DNA of 64,000 nt, taken from contig CAYQYT010000003.1 in the NCBI GenBank assembly GCA_964421815.1, positions 107,553 to 171,552 on the forward strand, written 5' to 3'. The translations under genes were made by a program, and so were the position numbers. Each line of letters opens with the position of its first letter. Positions within the stretch are counted from its first letter, which is position 1. Under the pieces are notes generated by a model that saw nothing but the letters and a program-made list of their open reading frames with translations, had not been told where the DNA came from and did no database searches. Of the stretch, positions 43,698-52,497 are shown in pieces. Source of the stretch: DTU089 sp964421815. Its GTDB lineage: Bacteria; Bacillota; Clostridia; Oscillospirales; Acutalibacteraceae.

Positions 43698-46073
43698 TCA
43701 TGCGAATCTAAGGGTCATTTCAAGAATACGTTTAACACAATTTTCAAGTTCGGCGCGTGTTAGTTCACCTTTTTCATAAGCGGCTTTCAAGTCTTCCGGA
43801 TAACCACGGTGCATTTTCATATCATTTCCTGCTTTAACCTCTTTAACAGGATTATTTTTTACACCCCAATCCGTTGTAACCATTCCCTCAAAGCCCCATT
43901 CACCGCGGAGAATACCGGTTAACAATTCATAACTTTCCGAAGTATGCTGACCGTTAATAAGGTTATATGAGCTCATAAGCGTCCACGGCTTGCCCTCTTT
44001 AACGCAGATTTCAAAACCTTTAAGGTAAACTTCTCTCAAAGCTCTTTCTGAAATGCGGGAATCACTGCCAAAACGGTTGGCTTCTTTATTATTACAAGCA
44101 AAATGCTTTACTGAAACGGCAACCTTTTGGGACTGTATTCCGCGTGTTGCTGCAGCGGCACTTTTGCCGGCAATCAAAGGATCTTCGGAATAGTACTCAA
44201 AATTACGTCCGCATAAGGGATCTCTGTGTATATTAAGTGCAGGAGTAAGCCAAATTCCAAGGTTGTTTTCTTTAACTTCCGCGCCTCCGCCTGCCCCCAC
44301 TCTTTCAATCAATTCCGTATTCCATGTACAAGCAAGAAGAGTTGCACACGGCCATGCCGTTGTGGGAATTCCCGTTTCGGTATTGAGTCGTAAGCCTGCC
44401 GGTCCATCAGCAGTGGGAATCGGTGGTATATCAAGCCTTTTAAGTCCACCGAAGCAACCTGTATTTGCAACACCCGTGGGAGCCTGACCGCCTACAAACT
44501 CCATCAATTCTTCAAGAGTAAATTGTTTTAAAAACTCATCAACGGTAACGGTCTCTCCTACTTCGTCAAACATAGTCTCTTCTTGGGGAGCTTGTGCATT
44601 TATTTCCGGAACTTCACCGTAATAATATGAACTGTCGCCTGTAGGAAGTGTTTCAAAACTGCCGTCGGATAACATTCTTTTTTTCAACTTAAAAGGTCTG
44701 CACCATTGGTTAAGCTGTTCGGTTACTCTTGTATATGCAACCTTATATGTAAAATCAAGTTTTTCTGCATCTCTTACTGATGTACCGAGATAGAAACTGT
44801 ATTCACCGTTTTCAAGAATAAATGCAGACTTTTGCACCTTACCCAAATCGTCAAAACTTGCCATATCGTCAACATTAAAACTTAATGCAAGAGTTTCGGA
44901 TTCTCCTGGTGCAAGAAGTTTCGTCTTTTTATATGCGCCAAGCACTCTTGCCGGTTTTCCCAATAAGCCCTGTGGTGCAGCGTAATAAAGTTGAACAACC
45001 TCTTTACCCGCAGTATCACCGATGTTTTTTACAGAAACTACTGCAACAATTTTGTTATCGCTCTCGCAACAAACTTTCCCGCTCATTTCAAATTTTGTGT
45101 AAGAAAGTCCGAACCCAAAGGGATAGCGAACACAGTTCTTTTTTTCCGGTATTGTTTCAAAATATCGGTATCCCACATAAATATCTTCAGAATAGTCAAC
45201 ATGGTCAAAACATTCCCAAAAATCCTTTGTACAGGGATAACAATCATAGGATTTTACAATGGTATCAACCAACTTACCGCTGGGATTAACATCACCGCAA
45301 ATAACATCCGCTATGGCGGCGCCACCTTCAATGCCGCCCTGCCAGCCATAGAGAATCCCCTGAACCTTAGGGTTATCTGCAAAGTATTCGCAATCCACTA
45401 TTCCGCCCGAATTAACAACAATTATACACTTATTAAAGCAAGAAGTAACATAATCAATCAGTTCTTTTTCCACCTGAGAAAGATAATAATCCCCCTCATT
45501 TGCCCTTCTGTCAACACCCTCAGCGGAAAAGCGGCTAATTGTAACGATTGCTGTGTCAGCCCACTCCGACGCAGATTCTACTATATCTTTCGGAATCTTA
45601 GGTTCTTTTACATGCATTTTTGCAAAGGTGTCGTAAGTCATTTCATCCCGCTCCGTGCAAAAATCCATTGCATTTACAACATCCCAAATAGCGCTGATTT
45701 GCTCTTGAGTAAGAACATTTTTACTTTCTCTGTCAACATAGTCTTTATAAAAATCTACAAGGGGCATATATACGGAAACTTTGTTCTCTTTTTCTTTTAA
45801 CTTAAAGCCTTCATAAATATTACGCACATACGGACAGTTAACGTCACCGCTTCCGCCGCCGCCTTTAATATATTCTATTGTTGCTTTGCCGAAAAGAGCA
45901 ATTTTTTCACCTTTTTTAAGGGGTAAAGCCTCTTGGGAGTTTTTAAGCAGAACCATACCCTCGCCGGCACTTTCCCTTGAAAGTGCAATATGTTTTTCAG
46001 ATGCTGTTACACAGCGTCCGTCCTCTCCGATGGGCATACAGGGTTGAAATCTGTAACGTGCATATTTTCTCAT
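43698..46073 (-). CDS. GH3-family beta-glucosidase with permuted domains
   Basis: A glycoside hydrolase family 3 enzyme. Order is inverted: the C-terminal (alpha/beta) sandwich domain comes first (about 60-330, IALFGKATIEYIKGGGGSGDV), then a fibronectin-III-like segment (about 335-450, FGFGLSYTKFE and LVALS-type strands), then the TIM-barrel domain (about 500-790). The catalytic nucleophile is Asp in MVTTDWGVK, and the substrate loop contains CNNKEANRFGSDSR. This arrangement is known from Ruminococcus and Butyrivibrio beta-glucosidases. The start ATG at 46073 follows GAGG by 5 bases; upstream ATGs are possible. It likely cleaves plant or host beta-glycosides; substrate not determinable. No signal peptide, so cytosolic. 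Confidence 0.88.
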   Translation of the reverse strand: MRKYARYRFQPCMPIGEDGRCVTASEKHIALSRESAGEGMVLLKNSQEALPLKKGEKIALFGKATIEYIKGGGGSGDVNCPYVRNIYEGFKLKEKENKVSVYMPLVDFYKDYVDRESKNVLTQEQISAIWDVVNAMDFCTERDEMTYDTFAKMHVKEPKIPKDIVESASEWADTAIVTISRFSAEGVDRRANEGDYYLSQVEKELIDYVTSCFNKCIIVVNSGGIVDCEYFADNPKVQGILYGWQGGIEGGAAIADVICGDVNPSGKLVDTIVKSYDCYPCTKDFWECFDHVDYSEDIYVGYRYFETIPEKKNCVRYPFGFGLSYTKFEMSGKVCCESDNKIVAVVSVKNIGDTAGKEVVQLYYAAPQGLLGKPARVLGAYKKTKLLAPGESETLALSFNVDDMASFDDLGKVQKSAFILENGEYSFYLGTSVRDAEKLDFTYKVAYTRVTEQLNQWCRPFKLKKRMLSDGSFETLPTGDSSYYYGEVPEINAQAPQEETMFDEVGETVTVDEFLKQFTLEELMEFVGGQAPTGVANTGCFGGLKRLDIPPIPTADGPAGLRLNTETGIPTTAWPCATLLACTWNTELIERVGAGGGAEVKENNLGIWLTPALNIHRDPLCGRNFEYYSEDPLIAGKSAAAATRGIQSQKVAVSVKHFACNNKEANRFGSDSRISERALREVYLKGFEICVKEGKPWTLMSSYNLINGQHTSESYELLTGILRGEWGFEGMVTTDWGVKNNPVKEVKAGNDMKMHRGYPEDLKAAYEKGELTRAELENCVKRILEMTLRFA

Positions 46074-46142
46074 ATAATCCTCATCCATTCTTTCTGTATT
46101 TATTAAAATTTTAATCCAATGTTTTAATTGCTGCAATAAAGT

Positions 46143-48728
46143 CTAATACTCCGATAACAGCTGAACCAATTCTCCGATTTTTTGAGGACGTGGTTTGTTG
46201 ATTTTAAAAAGCAAATCATCAATATTTTTTTCGACTGCATCCACTTCCCTTTTGAAGTCCTGCGCCGAAACTCTCAGAACACCGAAACGCACAGCGGAAA
46301 GTTGTATAAGATTGTCCGATGTTACAACGCGAACGCTGTCATTCTTTCTGATGTCGCTAATTAGTTTTTCAATATAATTGTCACCCAGTTCACGCTCTTT
46401 GGTATATACCACGTGAATATTGTTGTAGTTGAATTTTTGTCCGTTATTACCGGGCACTTTATAGGCGTCAAAAACAACTATTGTTTCACTTTTGGTAAAA
46501 GCGGAGTAATTGCAAAGACAGTCCAATAGTTTATCACGGGCAACTCCCAAATTATCTTTTGCTATTGCCTTTAACTCATCCCAAGCGAAAATCACATTGT
46601 AACCGTCAACAACAATATACTTCTTACGAGCCTCGCCCTTGTATTCATAAACAACGGGCTTTGCGGGAGTTTTATTGTGGCTATATCTGTAAAAAGGATG
46701 TTTATCTTCACCAAACTCCCTTTTCATTATTTCTTCCAACTCTTTGTCGTCAATATGAAAATTCCTTTTATTAAGGTTCGTTTCATAAGGAGTCTCATTC
46801 TGCTGAAGACAAGCGTCAATATGCATATATTCAAACACATTGTCCCACTTCACGTTAAATCCTGCTCCGTGTGCGCAAAAAACCGAATCGGGAGTGTTGT
46901 CCAAATCACTTTCGGGAGAGTAATTCATATTTTCAATTACAGTTTCTGCATTGTGACAAATATCGTATCCGCAGACTTCCAGGTTTAACTTTCCCCTGCC
47001 GCCGGAATATGCCGCCACTTCGGAAGCATAGCCGTTTAAGGCAGTTACAGGTGCTTTGCCTGTTAAAACGCTGATACCGTTTAAATCCCGCGGAGAATCA
47101 AACTCACCATGCTTTAGTCTTATATCGTTTATGGCTCTGCCTATTTGTTCCGATGGGATTTCCAAGCGAAAACTGTAATAGGGCTCCAAAAGAACGGACT
47201 CCGCCTGCATAAGCCCCTGCCTTACGGCTCTGTATGTAGCTTGCCTGAAATCCCCGCCCTCCGTATGTTTTAGGTGGGCTCTTCCTGCGGCGAGGGTTAT
47301 TTTCATATCGGTTACGGGGGATCCTGTCAGTACCCCCAAATGCTCCTTTTCTTTTAAATGCAAAAGAATCAGATTTTGCCAGTTTCGACTCAAAGAATCT
47401 TCGTTGCATTTGGAAGAAAATACAAGACCGCTTCCCCTCGGTAAAGGTTCGAGAATCAAATGAACTTCCGCATAATGTCTCAAAGGTTCATAATGTCCGA
47501 CACCCTCAACCTTTTCCTTTATTGTTTCTTTATACAAAACTTTTCCGTTGTCAATCTCAACTTCAACATTAAAACGGGAGGAAATTATACTTTTGAGTAT
47601 TTCCGTTTGAACTTCACCCATAAGAGAAACATATATCTCCTGCAAAAATGTATTCCACGTAATATGAAGTTGGGGTTCCTCCGCTTCAAGTTGTTTCAAT
47701 TTAGTGAAAAATGCTTTTGAATCGCAATCTTTCGGTAAAACAATTCTGTAATTCATAACCGGCTCAAGAAATGCATTGGTAAATGATTTTTCAAAACCAA
47801 GTCCGTCCCCTATATTTGCACCGCTGAGCCCTGTTACAGCATATATACCACCGCTAATGCCTTCTTGAACTGTTTCAAACTTCTCGCCGGAATACACGCG
47901 AATACCGTTAATCTTTTCGCTTGTTCCGTTAACATCAATTACATCCTTAACTCTCAAGGAGCCACCTGTAATTTTCAAATGAGTAATTCTCTCACCCTTA
48001 CTGTCATGGGTTATTTTATAGACCTTTGCACCGAATTCATCGGGATAGTTCCTTGGTAAAATATATTTATTCAAACCGGAAATAAAGTAATCTACTCCGT
48101 CACCTTTCAGACCCGATCCGAAGTAACAGGGCACACATTTTCTGTTTAGTATCAGTTCTTGAATCCTTCCTTTTTCAACGTTGCCTTTTTCCAAATAAGT
48201 TTCCAGAACGGACTCATCACACATTGAAATATTTTCAAAAAAATCGTCAGTATTATCATCGGAAAAATCAACAAAAGCATCGGCACAGAGTTCTTTCAAT
48301 GAATTAAGGATTTCTTCTTTTGAAAGCCTTGCGTAATCCATTTTTGTTACAAAAACAAATGTGGGAATATTGTAGGCGCAAAGTAATTTCCACAGAGTTA
48401 CCGTATGCGCCTGAACTCCGTCGGTGCCGCTTATAACAAGTATCGCATAATCAAGTATTTTGAGCATACGCTCGGTTTCCGCGGAAAAATCCACATGTCC
48501 CGGAGTATCAAGGAGATTTATTTCCAACTCGCCTGTATTAAAAACCGACTGACCGGCAAAAATCGTAATCCCTCTTTCACGTTCAAGGGTATGGGTATCC
48601 AAAGCCGTGTCACCGTTATCAACACGACCTAATTTTCGTATTTTGCCCGTTTTGTAAAGCAAGGTTTCCGCAAGTGTGGTCTTTCCTGCATCAACATGGG
48701 CAATGATACCCACAACTACTTTTTTCAT
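46143..48728 (-). CDS. TetM-like ribosomal GTPase fused to a YacP/Rae1-like NYN nuclease
   Basis: An 861-aa two-part protein. Residues 1-~650 are an EF-G/TetM-type ribosome-protection GTPase: AHVDAGKTTL (G1), ERERGITI (switch I), DTPGHVDF (G3), TKMDYARLS (G4), and the domain IV sequence EPYYSFRLEIPSEQIGRAI as in TetM. After a linker, residues 702-850 form a NYN/PIN-fold domain: VVDGYNVIFAW (Asp708), a VVFDAYKVPG block, TKERELGDNYIEKLI, and VTSDNLIQL. This pattern matches Rae1 (YacP), which cuts mRNA at the ribosomal A site. Function is inferred: it may bind the A site through the GTPase and cut mRNA there. Whether it gives tetracycline resistance is unknown. Confidence 0.85.
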   Translation of the reverse strand: MKKVVVGIIAHVDAGKTTLAETLLYKTGKIRKLGRVDNGDTALDTHTLERERGITIFAGQSVFNTGELEINLLDTPGHVDFSAETERMLKILDYAILVISGTDGVQAHTVTLWKLLCAYNIPTFVFVTKMDYARLSKEEILNSLKELCADAFVDFSDDNTDDFFENISMCDESVLETYLEKGNVEKGRIQELILNRKCVPCYFGSGLKGDGVDYFISGLNKYILPRNYPDEFGAKVYKITHDSKGERITHLKITGGSLRVKDVIDVNGTSEKINGIRVYSGEKFETVQEGISGGIYAVTGLSGANIGDGLGFEKSFTNAFLEPVMNYRIVLPKDCDSKAFFTKLKQLEAEEPQLHITWNTFLQEIYVSLMGEVQTEILKSIISSRFNVEVEIDNGKVLYKETIKEKVEGVGHYEPLRHYAEVHLILEPLPRGSGLVFSSKCNEDSLSRNWQNLILLHLKEKEHLGVLTGSPVTDMKITLAAGRAHLKHTEGGDFRQATYRAVRQGLMQAESVLLEPYYSFRLEIPSEQIGRAINDIRLKHGEFDSPRDLNGISVLTGKAPVTALNGYASEVAAYSGGRGKLNLEVCGYDICHNAETVIENMNYSPESDLDNTPDSVFCAHGAGFNVKWDNVFEYMHIDACLQQNETPYETNLNKRNFHIDDKELEEIMKREFGEDKHPFYRYSHNKTPAKPVVYEYKGEARKKYIVVDGYNVIFAWDELKAIAKDNLGVARDKLLDCLCNYSAFTKSETIVVFDAYKVPGNNGQKFNYNNIHVVYTKERELGDNYIEKLISDIRKNDSVRVVTSDNLIQLSAVRFGVLRVSAQDFKREVDAVEKNIDDLLFKINKPRPQKIGELVQLLSEY

Positions 48729-48743
48729 TATACTACCCGATTC

Positions 48744-48784
48744 TAAAATACCGACAGAACAAGTATCGCTCTGTCGGTATTTAT
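48744..48784 (-). terminator. Terminator of the clpE operon
   Basis: Minus strand: AATACCGACAGA, loop, TCTGTCGGTATTTTAG. A 12-bp stem just after the clpE stop; its T tract falls before the TetM-like gene. Confidence 0.75.
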
Positions 48785-48785
48785 A

Positions 48786-51098
48786 TTATGATTTGAATTC
48801 GACCGTAATTTTTCCGTCAACAACCTGAACGGAAATTTCATTTACAAGAGTGCCTGCATTGTCAATAAGAATATTAGCGATTTTATCCTCAACTTCTTTT
48901 CTTATTGTTCTTCTTATGTCACGTGCACCCCTGCCGCCGTCTTCGGACATATCGGCTATTATTTCATATACGCCCTTTTCGACATCAAGGTCAATTCCCT
49001 TGTCTTTAAGAGGTGATTTTAGTTCATCCAAAAGAACTTCTGCGATTTTTACAAGTTCTTCTTTTCCCAATGTGTTGAATGTAACAATCTCATCCACTCT
49101 TCCTAAAAATTCGGGACGCAAGAATTCTTTTAAGGCTTTCATGGTTTTTTCTTTTGAAGCCTGATTCTTATCACGGTTGAATCCCAACGCATTTTCTGTT
49201 ATGTGGCTACCCGCATTGGAAGTCATAATAATAACCGTGTTTTCAAAACTTACGGTTCTTCCCTGTGCATCATTTGTTTTACCTTCATCAAGAATTTGAA
49301 GAAGAATGTTCAAAACATCGGGATGTGCTTTTTCAATTTCATCAAAAAGGACAACGGAATAGGGTTTTCTTCTGACTTTTTCCGTAAGTTGACCCGCTTC
49401 ATCATAACCGACATATCCGGGAGGGGAACCAATAAGGCGGGAAACGCTGTGTTTCTCCATAAACTCGGACATATCAAGACGGATAAGGGTTTCGGGCGTT
49501 TCAAAAAGTTCGTTTGCAAGCTGCTTTACGAGTTCTGTTTTACCAACACCCGTGGGGCCGACAAATATAAATGACGCAGGTTTTCTAACAGCAGAAATCT
49601 GCACTCGGCTACGTCTTATTGCCGCTGAGAGAACCTCTATTGCCTCATCCTGACCGATAATTCTCTGTTTAAGTTTGCTTTCAAGTCCTGAAAGCTTACG
49701 CATATCGTTTTCTATGATTTTTGAAGTGGGAATACCTGTCCAAAGGTTTATAACCTTTGCAATATCCTCCTCAGTAACATCGTTATCATCGGCTTTGATT
49801 TTCACCTTAGCCGCTTCTTTTTCCAAAGCTATTTTTTCTGCTTTTAAATTGGAAATTGCTTCGTAATCGGGACCTTCTTCGGATGTGGTATCAAGCAGTT
49901 CTTCTTCTCTTTCGGCTATATCTTCAATTTTTGCCATAAGTTTTTGGTAATCGCTTATTGCAACATTCCTGAGATTTGCACAAGTACAAGCCTCATCAAG
50001 AAGGTCAATTGCTTTATCGGGCAAAAATCTGTCGTTTATATATCTTTCAGAAAGATGCACAGTTCTGTAAACAAGAGCATCGGAAATTTTCACCTTGTGG
50101 AAATCTTCATAATAACCTTTAATTCCCACAAGCATTTTGAAACACTCCTCCTCCGACGGCTCTTCAACCTTAACCGGCTGAAAACGTCTTTCAAGAGCGG
50201 CATCCTTTTCAATATGTTTGCGGTATTCATTGAATGTTGTGGCACCTATAACCTGAATCTGACCGCGTGAAAGTGCGGGTTTAAGAATGTTTGCGGCATT
50301 CATTGAACCCTCAGCATCACCTGTACCCACAAGATTATGAACCTCATCAATGAAAAGAATTATATTACCCTCTTCTTTAACTTCATCAACAAGACCCTTA
50401 ATTCTGCTTTCAAACTGACCTCTGAACTGTGTACCTGCAACAAGAGCAGTAAGGTCAAGCAAATGAATTTCCTTGTCGGCAATTCTGGCGGGAACATCCC
50501 CCGAAGCAATTTTCAGTGCAAGTCCCTCTGCAATTGCCGTTTTACCAACACCGGGCTCACCGATCAGGCAGGGATTATTCTTTGTTCTTCTGCAGAGTAT
50601 TTGTGTAATTCTGTAAATCTCAGTTTCTCTTCCGATAATTCTGTCGATTTTGCCGTCCCTGGCTCTTGCAGTAAGGTCGGTGCAATAGGAATTTAAAAAT
50701 TTCCGTTTGGTTCTATGTTTACTTTTTTTCTTTTTTCCTTTTTTATCAGCATTTTCTTCTTCCGCGGTTTCGCTATCCGTTTGTTCGTCGGACAACATGG
50801 AATTATCTTCCTGTGCACCGCCGTTAAAGAAATTCTGCATAAAAGGCATTGTGCCTGCACCGCCGAGTTGGAAATCTTCCAGATTTTCCATCATATCCCC
50901 AAACTGCTCGCTTACCGCGTCAATATCATCCTCGGTAATGCCCATATTTTGCATCATCTGCTTTATGGGACCGATATTGAGTTCGGTGGCACACTTAATG
51001 CAAAAGCCTTCCTGGGTTGTTTTATCGCCATCAACCCGTGAAACGAAAATTACCGCGGGACGCTTTTTGCATTTACTGCATATCATTCTGTTGTTCAT
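48786..51098 (-). CDS. clpE: AAA+ chaperone ClpE-like (zinc-finger Clp ATPase)
   Basis: A double-ring Clp ATPase that unfolds substrates for ClpP. An N-terminal zinc finger (Cys7, Cys10, Cys33, Cys36) is diagnostic of ClpE rather than ClpC. First AAA module: GEPGVGKTA (about 180) and DEVHNLVG. A linker with a coiled M-domain sits near 390-450. The second module: GPTGVGKTE near 500 and FDEIEKAHPD. The loop ALGFN near 640 corresponds to the ClpP-binding [LIV]GF tripeptide. 770 aa is full length. It is the last gene of a minus-strand run beginning at ruvC; no CtsR-type operator was recognised before it. Confidence 0.9.
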   Translation of the reverse strand: MNNRMICSKCKKRPAVIFVSRVDGDKTTQEGFCIKCATELNIGPIKQMMQNMGITEDDIDAVSEQFGDMMENLEDFQLGGAGTMPFMQNFFNGGAQEDNSMLSDEQTDSETAEEENADKKGKKKKSKHRTKRKFLNSYCTDLTARARDGKIDRIIGRETEIYRITQILCRRTKNNPCLIGEPGVGKTAIAEGLALKIASGDVPARIADKEIHLLDLTALVAGTQFRGQFESRIKGLVDEVKEEGNIILFIDEVHNLVGTGDAEGSMNAANILKPALSRGQIQVIGATTFNEYRKHIEKDAALERRFQPVKVEEPSEEECFKMLVGIKGYYEDFHKVKISDALVYRTVHLSERYINDRFLPDKAIDLLDEACTCANLRNVAISDYQKLMAKIEDIAEREEELLDTTSEEGPDYEAISNLKAEKIALEKEAAKVKIKADDNDVTEEDIAKVINLWTGIPTSKIIENDMRKLSGLESKLKQRIIGQDEAIEVLSAAIRRSRVQISAVRKPASFIFVGPTGVGKTELVKQLANELFETPETLIRLDMSEFMEKHSVSRLIGSPPGYVGYDEAGQLTEKVRRKPYSVVLFDEIEKAHPDVLNILLQILDEGKTNDAQGRTVSFENTVIIMTSNAGSHITENALGFNRDKNQASKEKTMKALKEFLRPEFLGRVDEIVTFNTLGKEELVKIAEVLLDELKSPLKDKGIDLDVEKGVYEIIADMSEDGGRGARDIRRTIRKEVEDKIANILIDNAGTLVNEISVQVVDGKITVEFKS

Positions 51099-51136
51099 TT
51101 AGTTCTCCTAAGATAAAGTAGTAAAATTGAAATATA

Positions 51137-51748
51137 TTATTTTTTTGAGAAACGTTCCTTAAATTGACGGAAGGTTTCGGGAAGATAACTCGCAAAGGCT
51201 ACAAGGGTTAGTATTGCCGAAATAATAACAAGTATCATCATAAGAGCATCGGGAAGTGTAAATATTGCTCTTAAAACACCAACCTCGGGACCAAATGCTA
51301 TTACAATAATCATAATTGCATAAAAAGCGAATGTGGCTACCTTGCCGTAAATTTCAGCCGCACCGGGACGGATACCGCAAGCAAGCATCACAGCACCGCC
51401 TGCAACCATCAAAAATTCCTTGATTATGAATACAAGAAACACCCAGCTGAAAGCCTTGAGGTTTGAATCTTCCGCTTTATGAAACGAAACAAACAAAAGT
51501 GCCGCCAATGTAATTTGAGTTAATTTATCCGCAACAGGGTCCAACATTTTTCCTAATGCACTGATTTGATTGAACCTACGGGCAATTTTACCGTCAAGGA
51601 AATCGGAAATGCCCGAAAGCACAAGTGTAAACACAGCCCATCCGTACTTGCCATTATAGAACAAAACCGCAAAAACGGGAATAAGAAGAATTCTTATAAA
51701 ACTTAACAGATTGGGTATTGTCCAACATCCTTTAAATAAATCTTTCAT
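51137..51748 (-). CDS. pgsA: CDP-diacylglycerol-glycerol-3-phosphate 3-phosphatidyltransferase
   Basis: The CDP-alcohol phosphotransferase producing phosphatidylglycerophosphate. The active-site pattern D-G-x2-A-R-x8-G-x3-D-x3-D is visible in FLDGKIARRFNQISALGKMLDPVADK (shown here by its key residues Asp49, Arg56, Gly65, Asp69, Asp73 approximately). Four to six membrane helices, 203 aa. Followed by clpE after 38 bases and preceded by cvpA. It uses CDP-diacylglycerol from CdsA, encoded at 27370-28209. Confidence 0.93.
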   Translation of the reverse strand: MKDLFKGCWTIPNLLSFIRILLIPVFAVLFYNGKYGWAVFTLVLSGISDFLDGKIARRFNQISALGKMLDPVADKLTQITLAALLFVSFHKAEDSNLKAFSWVFLVFIIKEFLMVAGGAVMLACGIRPGAAEIYGKVATFAFYAIMIIVIAFGPEVGVLRAIFTLPDALMMILVIISAILTLVAFASYLPETFRQFKERFSKK

Positions 51749-51771
51749 TGTGTAACACTCCTAAATTGTAC

Positions 51772-52479
51772 TTATCCAATAACATTGATAATCGGATTAT
51801 TCTCTATAATTATCGCATAAATCTTTGAATTGTTTATGGCTTCAACAACGGGGGTTGTCCCTGACATACCTGCTATAAAATAGAAAACCGTACATACAAC
51901 AAAAACAATTGCAACTGCCTTTACTACACCTATTAAGCCACCTAACAAGGCATTCAAATTGCCTAAAAGCGGAATATCGTTAACTTTTTTCAATAAGCGT
52001 GCAAGGAATTTTATTGCTACGGCAAGAATAACAAACATTACAACAAAGACTATTACTTCTACAATGTTTATCATTATTGTATGACCTATTTTATCAACCG
52101 CAAGGCTAACGAGTTCGTCGTTAGACATATTTCCCGAAGAAGCAAAAGAAGTATTAAAGGATTTAAAATTAACCCCCATCATTTCTGCAAGTTTAACAGC
52201 ACCCTGAGGAAGTCCGTCAATCATTTTAGAAATTCTATCGCTGATACTCACGCTTGACGAAACATTATCCAAAGCCCTTGTAAAACGTGTTTCAATCAAA
52301 TCACGTACAAATAAATTGTAAACACTTTCGGCTACCTGTTCAAAAAACTTGTATGATACTACTGCGGATATTACGAGAGAAAATGTATCTATAACCGTAG
52401 ATACAAATCCTTTTTTATATGCCGCTACAACCAAAAACAGAAATAACGCAATAATGATAATATCAATTATGTATGCCAT
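51772..52479 (-). CDS. CvpA family membrane protein
   Basis: A 235-aa protein with an N-terminal hairpin of membrane segments (IIDIIIIALFLFLVVAAYKKGFVSTVIDTFSLVISAVVSY), a soluble middle region (about 60-115), and two more helices. The CvpA/colicin V production family in Gram-positives (YshB-like) is linked to cell-wall or division-related membrane functions, with no defined biochemistry. GGAGG sits before the ATG. It lies in the run between the propeller protein and pgsA. Confidence 0.85.
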   Translation of the reverse strand: MAYIIDIIIIALFLFLVVAAYKKGFVSTVIDTFSLVISAVVSYKFFEQVAESVYNLFVRDLIETRFTRALDNVSSSVSISDRISKMIDGLPQGAVKLAEMMGVNFKSFNTSFASSGNMSNDELVSLAVDKIGHTIMINIVEVIVFVVMFVILAVAIKFLARLLKKVNDIPLLGNLNALLGGLIGVVKAVAIVFVVCTVFYFIAGMSGTTPVVEAINNSKIYAIIIENNPIINVIG

Positions 52480-52497
52480 AAAAAGAACCTCCTAACA

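Noticed and set aside
46143..48728. Acquired tetracycline resistance gene on a mobile element
   Set aside because: No transposase, integrase or leader-peptide attenuator is seen, the flanks are housekeeping genes, and the C-terminal nuclease domain is not found in classic Tet proteins.
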